A DNA stretch of 64,000 bases from Stappia sp. (GCF_040110915.1 NZ_CP157793.1:3905001-3969000), one strand, 5' to 3'. Counted from the first letter of the stretch, positions 33,845 through 43,046 are shown. A program made the numbers and translations. Notes: a model not told the origin generated them from the sequence alone.

Positions 33845-34354
33845 TCACACCGTCTCGCCGCTGACCGCAATCACCTGCGGCGTGTGACCGCAGGCCTTGG
33901 CGAAGGTCATCAGATCCCTGGCCGAAATCGTCGTCGTCGCGGTGTTCTGCAGCGGATGGAAGTTGAGCGGATCGACCGCCATCATCGCCGCGTCGAAGAT
34001 CGGCGTGACCCGCTGCGCCGTGCGATCGTTGATCAGCGCGAAGGGCGTGACGGAGCCCGGCTCGACGCCCAACGCCTCCATCAGCAGATCCGCCTTGCCG
34101 AAGGACACGCGCCCCTGCGCGCCGATCTTGCCGTGGATCGACTTCAGGTCGATCTCCGCGTCATGCAGCGCGACCACGAGGAAGAGCCGTCCCTTCTTGT
34201 CCTTCAGGAAGAGGTTCTTGGTGTGCCCGCCCGGAATTCTGTCGTGGATCCCGGTCGATTCCTCGACCGTGAAGACCGCCGGGTGGTCGTGCGTTTCGCT
34301 CGAAATCTCCAGGTCCTCCAGAAAGGACAGAAGCTCGGCACGGCTTGCGGGCAT
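33845..34354 (-). CDS. Prolyl-tRNA editing / YbaK-ProX deacylase
   Basis: A 169-residue YbaK-fold aminoacyl-tRNA deacylase that removes Ala or another amino acid wrongly attached to tRNA-Pro. It has HPAVFTVEES, GGHTKNLFLKDKKGRLFLV with the catalytic lysine region, and LEVEPGSVTPFALIND-like stretches (VEPGSVTPFALIND). The ATG at 34354 follows GGAGGA. The upstream frame continues to 34522 but only through non-coding sequence. It is probably cotranscribed with the CnoX gene, 97 bp downstream. Confidence 0.93.
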   Translation of the reverse strand: MPASRAELLSFLEDLEISSETHDHPAVFTVEESTGIHDRIPGGHTKNLFLKDKKGRLFLVVALHDAEIDLKSIHGKIGAQGRVSFGKADLLMEALGVEPGSVTPFALINDRTAQRVTPIFDAAMMAVDPLNFHPLQNTATTTISARDLMTFAKACGHTPQVIAVSGETV

Positions 34355-34516
34355 GGGCGATCCTCCGTGGTGCGGTGCCTGCGCCGGATCGCCGGCGGCT
34401 GCACGTTTCTCTCCCTGTAGCCGAGGCGGCAGCACCGGCACAAGCCCGCCGGCGCGCGAAAAATCCACCGACCATCCACAGCCGGGAGCACGAAAGGCAG
34501 GCAGAGAAAAACCCTG

Positions 34517-34545
34517 TTGCAATCCGGATCGTGTTGCTGCATATA
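34517..34545 (+). promoter_or_regulatory. Possible promoter of tRNA-Gly
   Basis: TTGCAA (34517-34522) and CATATA (34540-34545) are 17 bp apart, about 44 bp before the tRNA-Gly 5' end. Both partly match sigma70-type boxes. Confidence 0.35.
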
Positions 34546-34589
34546 CAGCCCACCTCAGGCGCCGGGGTCACCCGGACAGCCACTCGGAT

Positions 34590-34664
34590 GCGGGCGTAGC
34601 TCAGGGGTAGAGCACAACCTTGCCAAGGTTGGGGTCGTGAGTTCGAATCTCATCGCCCGCTCCA
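34590..34664 (+). tRNA. tRNA-Gly, anticodon GCC
   Basis: A complete cloverleaf: acceptor GCGGGCG/CGCCCGC, D arm GCTC...GAGC, anticodon stem CAACC/GGTTG with loop TTGCCAA giving anticodon GCC, T arm GTGAG-TTCGAAT-CTCAT, discriminator T and an encoded CCA. It is a single gene between the ProX and DNA glycosylase genes. No island lies next to it. Confidence 0.97.
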
Positions 34665-34748
34665 AACATCTCTCCAGGACAATCTGAAACGGTCAGACGT
34701 TGCGTGCTTCGCGGCGGTATCGTTGCGTGTAGTGCGCGGGCTCGGGTC

Positions 34749-35396
34749 TCAGACCGGCACGGCCGCGCCGCGCCCGGTCTCGGCGCGATAGTGCGCCCAC
34801 AGAAGCCGCGCCGCAATGCCGCGACAGGGCGCCCAGGCCTGCGCGCGGGCCCGCGTAGCGGCGACATCCGGGCGCGACGTACTCCCGTCGATCAGCCGCA
34901 CCGCCTCGCGCAACGCCAGGTCGCCAGCGGGAAAGATGTCGGGATGCCCGGCGCAAAACAACAGGAACACATCCGCCGTCCACGGCCCGATCCCGCGCAA
35001 GGCGACCAGCCGGCGATGCGCTTCTTCAGCCGGCGCGCGGGCAAGCGCCGCCAGATCGAGCCCGCTCTCCAGCGCGTCGTAGACCGCGCGCAGGCTCGCG
35101 ATCTTCGCCCGCGACAGCCCGGCGCGCCCGAGGTCCTCGTCGCTCAGGGCCGAGAGCGTTGCCGCCTCGAACGGATCGACCAGCGCCTCCAGCCGCGCGA
35201 AGATCGCCGCGGCACTGGCCACCGACACCTGCTGCGCCGTCACGATTCGGGCAAGGCCGGCGAGCGTCGGCGGAGACCGGCGAAGCGGCAGGGGCCCGGC
35301 GCGCGCCGCCACCGCCCGCAAGCCGGGATCGACGCGCAGCAAGGCCGCAAGGCCGACCTCAAGGTCGGCATCGGTTTCGATCGCTGTCAGCACCAT
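34749..35396 (-). CDS. DNA-3-methyladenine glycosylase II (AlkA-like)
   Basis: Base-excision-repair glycosylase that removes alkylated purines. The 215-residue protein has the helix-hairpin-helix LRGIGPWTADVFLLF followed by the Gly/Pro-Asp loop HPDIFPAGDLALREA, with the catalytic aspartate in GDLAL. It is shorter than E. coli AlkA because the N-terminal domain is missing, as is usual in alphaproteobacteria. The ATG at 35396 starts with MVLTAIETDADLE. Confidence 0.9.
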   Translation of the reverse strand: MVLTAIETDADLEVGLAALLRVDPGLRAVAARAGPLPLRRSPPTLAGLARIVTAQQVSVASAAAIFARLEALVDPFEAATLSALSDEDLGRAGLSRAKIASLRAVYDALESGLDLAALARAPAEEAHRRLVALRGIGPWTADVFLLFCAGHPDIFPAGDLALREAVRLIDGSTSRPDVAATRARAQAWAPCRGIAARLLWAHYRAETGRGAAVPV

Positions 35397-35556
35397 CAAG
35401 CGTCTTTCCTCTCGGGAATGTCGGCGCGCGCGCTTCGGCAGCCTAGCGAAGACGCCCGCGCGCGCCAGCGGTTTCGCGGCCGGCGCCGGAGAGCCCCCGG
35501 TCGGTCGCCACGATCCCTTGATTGACCTTGGCGGGAAACCGGGGCATCTCGCCTCT

Positions 35557-36426
35557 ATGACCGTCCCCGTCCTGCGCTTCGCACCGTCGCCCAACGGCCG
35601 GCTGCACCTCGGCCATGCCTATTCGGCGCTGATCAACCACGACACGGCCCGCGCCCGGGGCGGGCGCTTCCTTCTGCGCATGGAAGACATCGACACGACC
35701 CGCTGCACGGCCGACCTCGAAGCGGGGGTGCTCGAGGACCTCGCCTGGCTCGGTCTCGACTGGGAGCACCCCGTGCGGCGCCAGTCGGAGCATTTTGCCG
35801 ACTACGCCCCCCCGCTCGCGCGGCTGGAAGCGATGGGGCTCGTCTACCGCGCCTATCTGACGCGTAGGGAAATCCGGGACGCGGTCGCCCGGACCGAAGC
35901 GCGAACCGGCCGGCCCTGGCCACGCGACCCCGACGGAGCGCCGCTCTACCCCGGCGATTCCGCCGTTCTGACACCGGACGAGATCGCCCGGCGGGCCGCT
36001 GACAATGCGCCCCATGCCTTGCGTCTGGACATGACGCGGGCACTGGCGAAGATCGCGCAGCCGCTCGACTGGATCGAGGAGGGAGGGGGCACGCGCGACC
36101 GCATTGCCGCCGAGCCGGCCCGCTGGGGCGATGTGGTGCTGGCGCGCAAGGAGATCCCGACGAGCTATCATCTGTCGGTGGTGGTCGACGATGCCGCGCA
36201 AGGGATCACGCATGTGATGCGCGGACGCGATCTCTACGCCGCGACGGCCGTGCACCGCCTGCTGCAGGTGCTGCTCGACCTGCCGGCGCCCGTCTATCAT
36301 CACCATGCGCTGATCCTCGACGCGAACGGGCGCAAGCTCTCCAAGTCCGACGGCGACACCGCGCTGGCGGCCCTGCGGTCCGACGGCTGGACGCCGGAGG
36401 ATGTGCGGGCCCGGGTGGGGCTTTAA
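35557..36426 (+). CDS. gluQ: Glutamyl-Q tRNA(Asp) synthetase
   Basis: A tRNA-synthetase-like enzyme that loads glutamate on the queuosine base of tRNA-Asp. The 289-residue protein has the class I motifs FAPSPNGRLHLGHAYSAL (HLGHA at 17-21) and KLSKSDGDTAL, and lacks the anticodon-binding half of GltX. The zinc-binding cysteines known from E. coli (YCxCTR... YxxxC) are replaced: the stretch reads YRAYLTR and LYPGDSA. The family fold can probably form without zinc. It opposes the AEC transporter gene. Confidence 0.93.
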   Translation: MTVPVLRFAPSPNGRLHLGHAYSALINHDTARARGGRFLLRMEDIDTTRCTADLEAGVLEDLAWLGLDWEHPVRRQSEHFADYAPPLARLEAMGLVYRAYLTRREIRDAVARTEARTGRPWPRDPDGAPLYPGDSAVLTPDEIARRAADNAPHALRLDMTRALAKIAQPLDWIEEGGGTRDRIAAEPARWGDVVLARKEIPTSYHLSVVVDDAAQGITHVMRGRDLYAATAVHRLLQVLLDLPAPVYHHHALILDANGRKLSKSDGDTALAALRSDGWTPEDVRARVGL

Positions 36427-36444
36427 GGCATTTCCGAAGCCGGC

Positions 36445-37401
36445 TTACGCCAATCCCAGAAAGGCCATCCACAGCCCCGTGGTCACCACGGCCGCGCCGG
36501 TCGTCAGCGTGATCGAATTGGCCGACATGGCATGGCCGGTGCCGTAGCGATTGGCGAAGAGAAACGCGTTGATGCCGGTCGGGCAGGCGGCCGTCAGCGT
36601 CGCCACCGCCACCCACAGCGGCGGCAGGTTCACCACATGCGCCGCCATCACGTAGACCACCGCCGGCATCACGGCGACCTTGAGCAGGCTGAGCAGCAGC
36701 CCCGGCGCGAGATTGCCGCGAATGCCATAGGCGACCATGCTCATGCCGAGCGAGAACAGCGCCACCGGAACGGCCGCCCCGGCGATGCGGCCGAGCACGT
36801 CCGAGACGATGCCGTCGAGCGGCAGTCCGGCGATGCGCCAGGCGCCGCCGGCGAGAATGCCGATGACGATCGGATTGGTGAGCAGATTGCGACCGACATC
36901 GCGCAAAAGCGCGCCCAGCGGCTTGGGCGCATGGGTTCCGTCGATCACGGCGGCGCGTTCCATCAGAACGGCGCAGACGATGGTCATCACCGGCAGATGG
37001 ATCGAGATCAGCACGAAGAGCGGCACCAGCCCCGCCTCGCCGTAGATCGCCGTGATCAGCGGAATGCCGACCAGAACGGTATTCGCGAAGCCCGCGCTGA
37101 TGCCGGCGATCACGCCGGCGCGCGCCTCGCGCCCGAAGCCGCGCCGCACGATCACCGTGCCGATGGCCCAGGTCACGGCGACGCCGGTGAAATACGCGAT
37201 CCAGAAGCCCCAGGGGGAGACGCCGCCGAGCGAGCTCGTGGCGAGGGTGCGGAAGATCAGCACCGGAATGGCGATCACGAAGACGAATTGCCCGAGCGCG
37301 TCGCCGATCTCCGCCTTGAGCAGGCCCGAGCGCGCCGAGACATAGCCGATCCCGATGAGCGCGAAGACCGGCAGGACGATGGTGAGGATCTGATCGACCA
37401 T
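36445..37401 (-). CDS. AEC-family auxin efflux-like transporter
   Basis: A 318-residue inner-membrane protein with about ten hydrophobic segments and a central hydrophilic loop (about 150-170). The end regions show the repeat of the AEC/bile-acid symporter fold (LPVFALIGIGYVSARSGLL at the start and GLPLDGIV, VPVALFSLGMSMV later). Bacterial members move dicarboxylates such as malate or malonate, or other organic anions. The ATG at 37401 gives a normal length. It diverges from the hybrid kinase gene with a 277-bp gap. Confidence 0.88.
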   Translation of the reverse strand: MVDQILTIVLPVFALIGIGYVSARSGLLKAEIGDALGQFVFVIAIPVLIFRTLATSSLGGVSPWGFWIAYFTGVAVTWAIGTVIVRRGFGREARAGVIAGISAGFANTVLVGIPLITAIYGEAGLVPLFVLISIHLPVMTIVCAVLMERAAVIDGTHAPKPLGALLRDVGRNLLTNPIVIGILAGGAWRIAGLPLDGIVSDVLGRIAGAAVPVALFSLGMSMVAYGIRGNLAPGLLLSLLKVAVMPAVVYVMAAHVVNLPPLWVAVATLTAACPTGINAFLFANRYGTGHAMSANSITLTTGAAVVTTGLWMAFLGLA

Positions 37402-37678
37402 GCGCGCTCTTTCGCACGCGCACGCCCCGACGACAAGCCCGCGCTGCGTCAGGACGGCCCCGCGCTGCATCAGGCCAGAAAAGGGCGCCGGCCGTGCCTT
37501 GTCCCTGGTGGGCCTCTGCCGTGTTGGGTTGTGCTTGGTTTCGGTGGACGGCGCTGTCAAAGTCGGCCGCAGGGGTGACGCAGGCGCGAATCGGCGCCCG
37601 ACCCGGCCTTCTCGACGCTGCCCCTCCCACACGGCATCGAGGGGTCGGCGTCATCGACCGTCAGGACGCGAGGACGCA

Positions 37679-38833
37679 ATGCCGGACACAGAGGACCGCG
37701 ACTGCACGCCGGCGGGGCGCCCCGAGCCGGGGGAGACCCATGACGCGCGCCTCGCGGCACTGCTGCACGATCTGCGCACCCCGCTGTCGGCGATGAAGAC
37801 GGCGAGCGAGGTGATCGGCCTCGACCCGCTCAACGACCGGCAGGCCCGGGCGCTGCACACGCTGGAACTGGCGATCGATGCGCTGCTGTCGATGACCCAG
37901 GGCTTTCTCGATGCGCCCGACGGTCCGGCGCGGGCCATCGAACCCGGCAACGCGGGCGAGGAAATCGAGGCCACCGTCGATCTCTTCATGGCGGACGCGC
38001 GAGCGCGCGGGCTCAACCTGACGGCGCGCCTGTCGCCGGATCTGGAAAGCTACGCTCTCGGCGATCCGCTGACGCTGCGGCGCATCCTTTCGGTGCTGCT
38101 CGACAATGCGCTCAAATACACCGGCGAAGGCTCGGTGCAGGTGACCGCCGACGTCGAACGCGGCGGGGCCCGGCCCATGCTGGTGCTCGATCTGACGGAC
38201 ACCGGGATCGGCATTCCCGAGGACGAGCGGGTGGACCTGTTTCGCCCGCGCCGGCGCGGCAGCCGGGCCCGGAGCACGGCAAGCGGCAGCGGGCTCGGCC
38301 TGTGGAGCGCGGCGCGACTGGCCACATCGGCCGGCGGCCGGCTCGATCTTCTCGACAGTTCCGCCGCCGGAACGACCTTCGGCCTGCGGCTTCCGCTGAC
38401 CGCTCCGGCGCCGGCCTCGGTCGAAACGCAGGGCAGCAACATCGGCCCCCTGCCGCTGCGCCGCGTCCTCGTGGTGGACGACAATGCGGCCAACAGGCAG
38501 ATGATGCAGGCGATGCTGGAGGCCTTCGGGCTCGAGGTCGTGCTCGCCGAAGGCGGCCACGCGGCGCTAACCTTACTGAAAGCGCACCCCGTCGATGCCG
38601 TTCTGCTCGACATCAACATGCCGGGGATGGACGGCGTCGAAACGGTTTCGGAAATCCGGAAACGGTCGGGCACTGACGCCCATCTGCCGGTGATCGGCAT
38701 CACCGCGGCGCTGCTGCCCGGCTCGCGCGTGCTCGAGCGGGCCGGTTTCGATGCGGTGCTCGACAAGCCGGTCGCCCCGGCGGTGCTGTTCGACACCCTC
38801 GACCGGCTGATGCGGGATGCCTCGCGGGGCTAA
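37679..38833 (+). CDS. Soluble hybrid sensor kinase with receiver domain
   Basis: A 384-residue cytoplasmic protein. The kinase begins directly with the phospho-acceptor region LLHDLRTPLSAMKTASEV (His30), followed by the ATPase domain with LLDNALKYTGEG, DTGIGIPEDE and GSGLGLWSAARL, and a receiver domain (about 262-380) with VLVVDDNAANRQM, phospho-accepting Asp311 in LLDINMPGMDG and the conserved Lys363 in DKPV. No sensor, PAS or membrane segment precedes the kinase, so its signal must come from a partner or from dimer state. No response regulator with an output domain is nearby. Confidence 0.9.
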   Translation: MPDTEDRDCTPAGRPEPGETHDARLAALLHDLRTPLSAMKTASEVIGLDPLNDRQARALHTLELAIDALLSMTQGFLDAPDGPARAIEPGNAGEEIEATVDLFMADARARGLNLTARLSPDLESYALGDPLTLRRILSVLLDNALKYTGEGSVQVTADVERGGARPMLVLDLTDTGIGIPEDERVDLFRPRRRGSRARSTASGSGLGLWSAARLATSAGGRLDLLDSSAAGTTFGLRLPLTAPAPASVETQGSNIGPLPLRRVLVVDDNAANRQMMQAMLEAFGLEVVLAEGGHAALTLLKAHPVDAVLLDINMPGMDGVETVSEIRKRSGTDAHLPVIGITAALLPGSRVLERAGFDAVLDKPVAPAVLFDTLDRLMRDASRG

Positions 38834-38858
38834 CGCGCCGCTCACACCGCCTCGGCGC

Positions 38859-39746
38859 TCACACGACGACGATGCCGCTGTGCTTGGCCTTGTGCTCCGG
38901 TTCCACGTGGATCGTGGTGCGCGCGCCGGGCACGCCCTCGGCGATCCCCACCTCGATCCGGTCGCAAATCTCGTGCGCGCGCTCCACGGTCATGTCGCCG
39001 GGCACCACCAAATGGAAATCGATGAAGATCACATGGCCGGCCGACCGCGTCCGGAGGTCGTGCGCCTCCAGCGCCCCGGCGCCGGCCGCCGAGATGGCGT
39101 CGCGGATCTTGTCCTGCATGGCCGGCGGCACCGCCTCGTCCATCAGTCCGCCCACCGATTCCTTCATCAATATCCAGCCCGACCACAGGATGTTGAGCGC
39201 GACGATCCCCGCAAGCAGCGAATCGAGCGCCTGAATGCCGGTGCCCCACACCAGACCGACGCCGATCAGCACGCCCGCCGACGACAGCACGTCCGTGACG
39301 AGATGCTTGCCGTCGGCCTCCAGCGCCTTCGAGCGATGGCTTCGCCCGACCCGGATCAGGACGAAGGCCCAGACGCCGTTGATCAGGCTTGCCAGCGCAT
39401 TGACGCCGAGCGCCTGCGCCGTGAACACCACCGGCTGCGGATCGAGATAGGCGAGCACCGCCTCCCGCGCGATCGACAACGCGGCGAGCACGATCATCAC
39501 GCCGACGAAGACCGCGGCGAAATACTCCGCCTTGTGATGCCCGTAAGGGTGATTGCTGTCGGCCGGTTTCGCGGCGAACCATACGGCCAGAAAGGCCGCG
39601 ACCGCCGAGGCGACGTTGACGACGGACTCCAGCGCATCGGAATAGAGCGCGACCGACCCGGTCCACCAATAGGCGACCAGCTTCAGGCCGAGCACGGCAC
39701 AACCGACGGCGATGCTCGCCAAGGCGATACGCAAACGAAGGATCAT
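38859..39746 (-). CDS. Cation diffusion facilitator (zinc/iron efflux type)
   Basis: A 295-residue inner-membrane metal:proton antiporter with six membrane segments and a cytoplasmic C-terminal metal-binding domain (about 205-290). Metal-site motifs are SVALYSDALESVVN in the second helix and HLVTDVLSSAG (HxxxD) in the fifth. HPYGHHKAEYFAAV is the usual loop before the third helix. The C-terminus has GHVIFIDFHLVVPGD...TIHVEPE. Metal choice (Zn, Fe, Co or Mn) is not decidable here. The gene converges with the hybrid kinase gene. Confidence 0.94.
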   Translation of the reverse strand: MILRLRIALASIAVGCAVLGLKLVAYWWTGSVALYSDALESVVNVASAVAAFLAVWFAAKPADSNHPYGHHKAEYFAAVFVGVMIVLAALSIAREAVLAYLDPQPVVFTAQALGVNALASLINGVWAFVLIRVGRSHRSKALEADGKHLVTDVLSSAGVLIGVGLVWGTGIQALDSLLAGIVALNILWSGWILMKESVGGLMDEAVPPAMQDKIRDAISAAGAGALEAHDLRTRSAGHVIFIDFHLVVPGDMTVERAHEICDRIEVGIAEGVPGARTTIHVEPEHKAKHSGIVVV

Positions 39747-39915
39747 GCGGGCGGCCTGTGCGGATACGGTCCAGGTGTCTGTGCCCGGGGTCGCGAGCGG
39801 ATCGCACCCGGTGCGGCGGCCAAGCCCTAGCCGGTTTTTCCGCCGCTGACAAACCCGCAGACCGGCATTCGGACCAGCCCGTCGATCCGCGCGGGTCTCG
39901 CCTTTCCGACGCCGG

Positions 39916-40704
39916 CTAAAGCATGCCCGCGCCGAGAATGATGCCGGGACGGCCGTCGCGCTCCATCTGCACGAGCACGGCGCAGCGTCCGGCGCGCATC
40001 TTCCTCAGTTCGCTCATCGGCAGCCGGTAGGTCGCCGTGCCGCCGTCCCACATGCCCACCGCCCGCAGGCCCAGGACCACGTTGGAATAGACGATTTCCC
40101 GTCCCCGGTTTTCCCCGCGCCCGATGTTCACCGCGACCGGATCGGAGACAAACGCGAAGACGACCGTCGCCATCGCTCCGGGCGCGCGTGCCACCTCCGC
40201 CGGCAAGGCGCCCGACACCCGGATTTCCAGCACGTCCGAATGCGGCTCGAGCGTGACCTGGACAGGCAGGGCGGGCAGGGCGGACAACGCCCGCTCCAGC
40301 GCGCCATGATCGCTGCCGACCAGATGCCGGTGGCCGTTGACGACGATCTGCGGGGTATAGACCTCGCGGTCGCCGCGGGCCTCGGCATAATCGCGCTGGC
40401 GGGCGCTGTGCGCCGGCAGGGCGAGCGTGTCCTGCCAGCCGAGATAGTCCCAGTAATCCACCGGAAAGGTGAGGGCGACGAGATCGTCGCGTTCGGCGAG
40501 CTTCTGCATCAGACGGTCGGCCGGCGGACAGGAAGAGCAGCCCTGGCTGGTGAAGAGTTCGACCACGCCCCGCGGGCGGTCGCCGGCCTGCGCCGGCCCC
40601 GACGCCACACCCGGCACCACAACCGACACCAGTACGGGCACCAGACCGGCAAGGAGCGTCAGCGCCCGACCGCCACGCACCAAAGACACAAGCGAAAATC
40701 CCAT
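39916..40704 (-). CDS. DUF1223 secreted thioredoxin-like protein
   Basis: A 262-residue exported protein. A signal peptide covers about the first 40 residues (cleavage near GPAQA-GDR), then VVELFTSQGCSSCPPADRLM has a CxxC pair in a thioredoxin-like fold, and ALTFPVDYWDYLGWQDTLA and YTPQIVVNGHRHLVGSD are conserved family stretches. DUF1223 proteins are common in alphaproteobacteria and their function is not known; the location after the ccm genes would suit periplasmic redox work. A second ATG lies two codons upstream at 40710. Confidence 0.9.
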   Translation of the reverse strand: MGFSLVSLVRGGRALTLLAGLVPVLVSVVVPGVASGPAQAGDRPRGVVELFTSQGCSSCPPADRLMQKLAERDDLVALTFPVDYWDYLGWQDTLALPAHSARQRDYAEARGDREVYTPQIVVNGHRHLVGSDHGALERALSALPALPVQVTLEPHSDVLEIRVSGALPAEVARAPGAMATVVFAFVSDPVAVNIGRGENRGREIVYSNVVLGLRAVGMWDGGTATYRLPMSELRKMRAGRCAVLVQMERDGRPGIILGAGML

Positions 40705-40847
40705 GACCATCTCGCGGATCGTCTCCGGCTGCGGGAGCGCAGGACCGCGATGCGCCTCATCGCGCTTCGCGGGAAGCGCAACGATAGGAAGCCGCGCGAT
40801 CAATGGCCAGTCACGAGGCCTTGAGGCGCGCCGGAAGCGAGCCCGCG

Positions 40848-41390
40848 TCACCGGGCCATCGCCCCGGTCTCGCCGGGCGGATTGGAGAAGGGCGCACCGC
40901 TTTCGCCGGCGTCGAGCGCGCGCGCGTGATGCAGCGCCCAGTGGACGGAGGGAAAGGCGATGGCGTCCCAGGGAATGTCGTCCCAGGCGAAGAGTCCGGC
41001 CTCGAGCGTCTCCGAGCCGGCGGCGAAGGCGCCGTCGAAGCGCGCGCGATAGATGAGCTGGACCTGCGACAGACGTTCGATGGTGTAGACGGCCAGAAGC
41101 CGATCGAGCACGATCTCGGCGCAGAGCTCCTCGCGCGCCTCGCGCCGGGCGCCGTCCTCGGGCGTTTCGCGCTGTTCCAGATAGCCCGCCGGCAGGGTCC
41201 ACAGGCCGGAGCGGGGCTCGATCGCCCGCCGGCCGAGCAGATAGCGCCCGGCATGGGTGACCACGGCGCCGACGACGATGCGCGGGTTGTCATAGGCGAT
41301 GAAGCCGCAGTGGTCGCAGACGTCGCGCTCGTGCGTGTCGCCCTCCGGCGTCGCGCGGCGGAAGTCCGGGGACAGGGCGCGGTCGGGCAT
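40848..41390 (-). CDS. Nudix hydrolase with CxxC N-terminal knuckle
   Basis: A 180-residue Nudix protein. It has an N-terminal DVCDHCGFIAYDNP stretch, a half zinc ribbon as in NudC-like ADP-ribose or NADH hydrolases, then the Nudix box within GYLEQRETPEDGARREAREE. The ATG at 41390 lies 15 bp after the ccmG stop, at the end of the ccm operon. The substrate is unknown. Confidence 0.9.
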   Translation of the reverse strand: MPDRALSPDFRRATPEGDTHERDVCDHCGFIAYDNPRIVVGAVVTHAGRYLLGRRAIEPRSGLWTLPAGYLEQRETPEDGARREAREELCAEIVLDRLLAVYTIERLSQVQLIYRARFDGAFAAGSETLEAGLFAWDDIPWDAIAFPSVHWALHHARALDAGESGAPFSNPPGETGAMAR

Positions 41391-41404
41391 CGCGGGCGGT
41401 CCCG

Positions 41405-42022
41405 TCACGCGCCGTTCGGCGACGCGAGCACCTTTTCCAGCTCCGGCAGGAACACGTCGCGATAGGTCTCGGGCGCCAGCGGCCCGATGAACTTGTAACG
41501 GATGGTGCCGGCCGCATCGACGATGAAGGTCTCCGGCACCCCGTAGACGCCCCAGTCGATGGCCGCGCGGCCCCGGTCGTCGGCCCCGACGCGATCGTAA
41601 GGATTGCCGAGGGCGCCGAGGAAGCGCCGCGCATTTTCCGGCTTGTCCTTGTAGTTGATGCCGATGATCTCGGCCCGCCCGTCGTCGGCCAGCGCCTCGA
41701 GCAGGGGATGCTCCTGCCGGCACGGCACGCACCAGGACGCGAAGATGTTGACCACGCTCACCTTGCCCAGCAGATCGGCACGGGTGAAGCCCGGCATCGG
41801 CGCCCCGTCCTCGCCGAGGAGGTCGGGCACCGGCGGCAGCGTGAACTCCGGCGCGGGCTTGCCGATCAGCGCGGAGGGCACCTGCGAGGTGTCCTTGCCG
41901 CTCAGGAGCTGCACGAGAAACAGCGCCGCCAGAAGGCCGAAGACGACCAGTGGCAGCAGGGCCACCAGGGGCAGACGGCGTTTCGGGCGCGCGGCAGGTG
42001 CGGAGGCGGTGTCGTCGCTCAT
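41405..42022 (-). CDS. ccmG: Thiol:disulfide interchange protein CcmG/DsbE
   Basis: Membrane-anchored periplasmic thioredoxin that keeps apocytochrome c heme-binding cysteines reduced. The 205-residue protein has one N-terminal membrane helix (about 17-41) and the active site FASWCVPCRQEHP (CVPC at 98-101), then YGVPETFIVDAAGTIRYKF with the cis-proline region. The ATG at 42022 overlaps the ccmD stop. Confidence 0.95.
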   Translation of the reverse strand: MSDDTASAPAARPKRRLPLVALLPLVVFGLLAALFLVQLLSGKDTSQVPSALIGKPAPEFTLPPVPDLLGEDGAPMPGFTRADLLGKVSVVNIFASWCVPCRQEHPLLEALADDGRAEIIGINYKDKPENARRFLGALGNPYDRVGADDRGRAAIDWGVYGVPETFIVDAAGTIRYKFIGPLAPETYRDVFLPELEKVLASPNGA

Positions 42023-42291
42023 GCGTCGGGATCCTTGGCCGTTGCGGTTGCCGCCCCCCGATGCGCCCCCTGTCTTGCCCCCTCGTGTGCCCCGCCCGAT
42101 GTCGCGCCCTGTGTCGAGCGCCGCCGGATGCCCTGCGCCTCGAGCGTGGCAAGCCGGCTGCGCAAGGACGTCTGATCGGCGCGGATCCAGACGAACAAGG
42201 CACCGATCACGCCGATGGTGACGATGTAGCAGGCGACGATGAAGCCCCAATGGGGCCCCAGGTCGAGAAACTCGATCATGAACTCGATCAT
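42019..42291 (-). CDS. ccmD: Heme exporter protein CcmD
   Basis: Small single-pass protein needed to release holo-CcmE from the CcmABC complex. The 90-residue protein has one membrane helix (about 12-36, HWGFIVACYIVTIGVIGALF) and a charged cytoplasmic stretch with SLRSRLATLEAQGIRRRS, the family pattern. The tail (about 60-90) is a low-complexity Ala/Gly/His-rich addition that is not usual in CcmD. The ATG at 42291 overlaps the ccmC stop (ATGA). Confidence 0.9.
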   Translation of the reverse strand: MIEFMIEFLDLGPHWGFIVACYIVTIGVIGALFVWIRADQTSLRSRLATLEAQGIRRRSTQGATSGGAHEGARQGAHRGAATATAKDPDA

Positions 42292-43046
42292 TCGGCCGCC
42301 TGCGGGGTCGCCACGCCGACGCGCGCGCTCGCGGCCTGCAATTGCAGCGTCCTCAGCCGCCGCCGCAGGACCTCGTTGCGCATCGCCATCAGGTGAAGGA
42401 TGAGAAAGAGAAGGGTGAAAGCGCCCGCCATGACGAGCAGCGGCCACAGGATCGAGGCATGGATCGTCGGGCCGTCGAGGCGGATCACGCTCGCCGGCTG
42501 GTGCAGCGTGTTCCACCAGTCGACGGAAAACTTGATGATCGGCAGGTTGATCGCACCCACCAGCGTCAGCACCGCCGCCGCCTTGCCGGCGCGGATCGGG
42601 TCCTCGATGGTGCGCCACAGCGCGATCAGGCCGAGATACATGATGAACAGCACCAGCACCGAGGTCAGCCGGGCGTCCCACACCCAGTAGGTGCCCCACA
42701 TCGGCTTGCCCCACAGCGACCCGGTGATCAGCGAGATCAGCGTGAAGGCGGCCCCGATGGGCGCAGCCGCCTTGGCCGACACGTCGGCGAGCGGGTGTTT
42801 CCAGATCAGCGTGCCGAGCGAGGACACCGCCATGATCGAGTAGCACATCATCGCCAGCCACGCCGCCGGCACGTGCAGATACATGATCTTGATGGTCGCG
42901 CCCTGCTGGTAGTCGTCGGGGGCGACGAAGAACGTCAGATAGAGACCGACGGCGAAGGCGACGACGCACGCCCCCACGAGCCAGGGCAGGAGACGCCCGG
43001 AGAACGTGAGGAAACGGGTCGGATTTGCAAGGTCGATGATGGCCAT
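42288..43046 (-). CDS. ccmC: Heme exporter permease CcmC
   Basis: Membrane subunit that presents heme to CcmE in system I cytochrome c maturation. The 252-residue protein has six hydrophobic segments, the tryptophan-rich WGTYWVWDARLTSVLVLF motif and the two flanking histidines in HVPAAWLAMM and in NTLHQPASVIRLDG. The in-frame codon four positions before the ATG is TAG, so the start is fixed. No ribosome site is visible upstream, and a promoter-like element lies only 7 nt upstream. Confidence 0.95.
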   Translation of the reverse strand: MAIIDLANPTRFLTFSGRLLPWLVGACVVAFAVGLYLTFFVAPDDYQQGATIKIMYLHVPAAWLAMMCYSIMAVSSLGTLIWKHPLADVSAKAAAPIGAAFTLISLITGSLWGKPMWGTYWVWDARLTSVLVLFIMYLGLIALWRTIEDPIRAGKAAAVLTLVGAINLPIIKFSVDWWNTLHQPASVIRLDGPTIHASILWPLLVMAGAFTLLFLILHLMAMRNEVLRRRLRTLQLQAASARVGVATPQAAE

